Source: Dicaeum eximium (taxonomy: Eukaryota; Chordata; Aves; Passeriformes; Dicaeidae). From it: 64,000 nt of DNA. The first letter of the stretch is position 1; the number at the start of each line of letters is the position of its first letter. The DNA lies in the NCBI GenBank assembly GCA_013396995.1, contig VWZP01006690.1, forward strand, positions 367,689 to 431,688, given 5' to 3'. This document shows positions 63,342 through 64,000 of this stretch, piece by piece. The notes under the pieces were generated by a model that was given only the letters and a program-made list of their open reading frames with translations, ran no database searches and had not been told where the DNA came from. The position numbers were made by a program, and so were the translations under genes.

Positions 63342-64000
63342 CTGCAAAATCATAAGGTCATGAGAAGAACAGAGCAAGTTTAGCGAATTTGTTACATGAC
63401 AGATTAACATTTACAGGAAGATATAATGAGAACTAGAACTTAATGTAGCACTTCCAAGAAAGATAAAGCAGAAACACCTCAGCACTGGTTTTATGACCAC
63501 CAAATTTCATTTGTGTAACCACGGGGCAGGGAGAAGGAGACAAAACCCCCCCAAAACATCTCCTTAGAGAAATGTAACTTATACACCCCACTCAAACTTA
63601 TTTTCATATAGAATTCATAGAATTGGGGGAACAGTGCAGGAGAAGAGAGGGGGGAAAATGGCAATAACTTGACAGGTTATTTACACAATTATATTAGCAC
63701 TAAAAAACTCTTCACATGCTCAGCTACACAGATGACTGAGAAAGAAGCTGCCTGTTACCATCATATCCAAAACCTGTCATTAATATCAGTGGGTAAATAT
63801 GGAACAAGAAATACACAAAGCAACATAGGGAACATATCGTACCAGAACCAAAAGCAGCATGTCCTGACTTAATTTTGTCCTTAAATAATGAAGTAAAGCC
63901 CTTTTCAAGTTTTATACTGAAAGCTTAAAGCCATGCAAGTATCGTCATTTGCCATGTTATTTCTGAAGCATAAGGACAACTTCACCAGGACTGCTCTAGA
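63342..64000. other. Presumed intron, nothing identified
   Basis: AT-rich DNA to the window edge. The plus-strand frame 63669-63872 has no splice context and looks like chance. Further exons of the minus-strand gene are expected to the right of the window. Confidence 0.45.

Noticed and set aside
1..64000. CRISPR array, bacterial operon, phage or intact retroviral genome
   Set aside because: No regularly spaced direct repeats with unique spacers, no dense co-directional genes, and no long reverse-transcriptase, capsid or envelope frames. The window is vertebrate noncoding DNA with a few exons.

Overview
The window reads as vertebrate nuclear DNA, most likely from a bird. Two CR1-type LINE tails (about 26.5 kb and 42.7 kb) have the layout typical of avian genomes, repeat density is low, exons are short and bounded by GT/AG signals, and two small CpG islands stand out from AT-rich surroundings. 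There are no operon-like gene blocks, and I saw no CRISPR array and recognised no tRNA or rRNA gene. Nearly all open frames longer than 60 codons look like chance frames.

Layout. Positions 1-640 hold a GC-rich CpG island containing a C-rich minisatellite (393-500) and one unresolved base (333). A possible short terminal exon of a plus-strand gene follows at 741-848. From about 0.85 to 51.4 kb I see no convincing gene. This AT-rich stretch contains the two CR1 tails, one good and one doubtful MIR-like ancient SINE fragment, simple repeats, T/G-rich tracts, a 45-bp tandem duplication, several near-perfect inverted repeats, and an isolated GC-rich patch at 10.9-11.6 kb.

From 51.4 to 63.4 kb the minus strand carries a series of short candidate exons. 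Read from high to low coordinates they are 63341-63225, 63001-62941, 62122-62004, 60119-60054, 59800-59641, 58421-58236, 52600-52482 and 51800-51471. Five of the seven junctions between neighbours are phase-compatible. Two gaps (62.0-60.1 kb and 59.6-58.4 kb) must contain exons I could not find. I could not recognise the protein, so no gene symbol is given. Its best-supported exon (58236-58421) encodes an acidic Ser/Asp/Glu-rich stretch followed by a Lys-rich cluster that resembles a nuclear localisation signal. The last candidate exon encodes a leucine-rich, probably helical segment.

A second CpG island (53.77-54.18 kb) lies between the 58.2 kb and 52.6 kb exons. It may be an internal or alternative promoter of the same gene. 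It may instead be the promoter of a separate minus-strand gene whose ATG is at the start of the 52.6 kb exon. It carries a strong G-quadruplex motif. All exon calls come from reading splice signals and frames by eye, without any database or transcript comparison.
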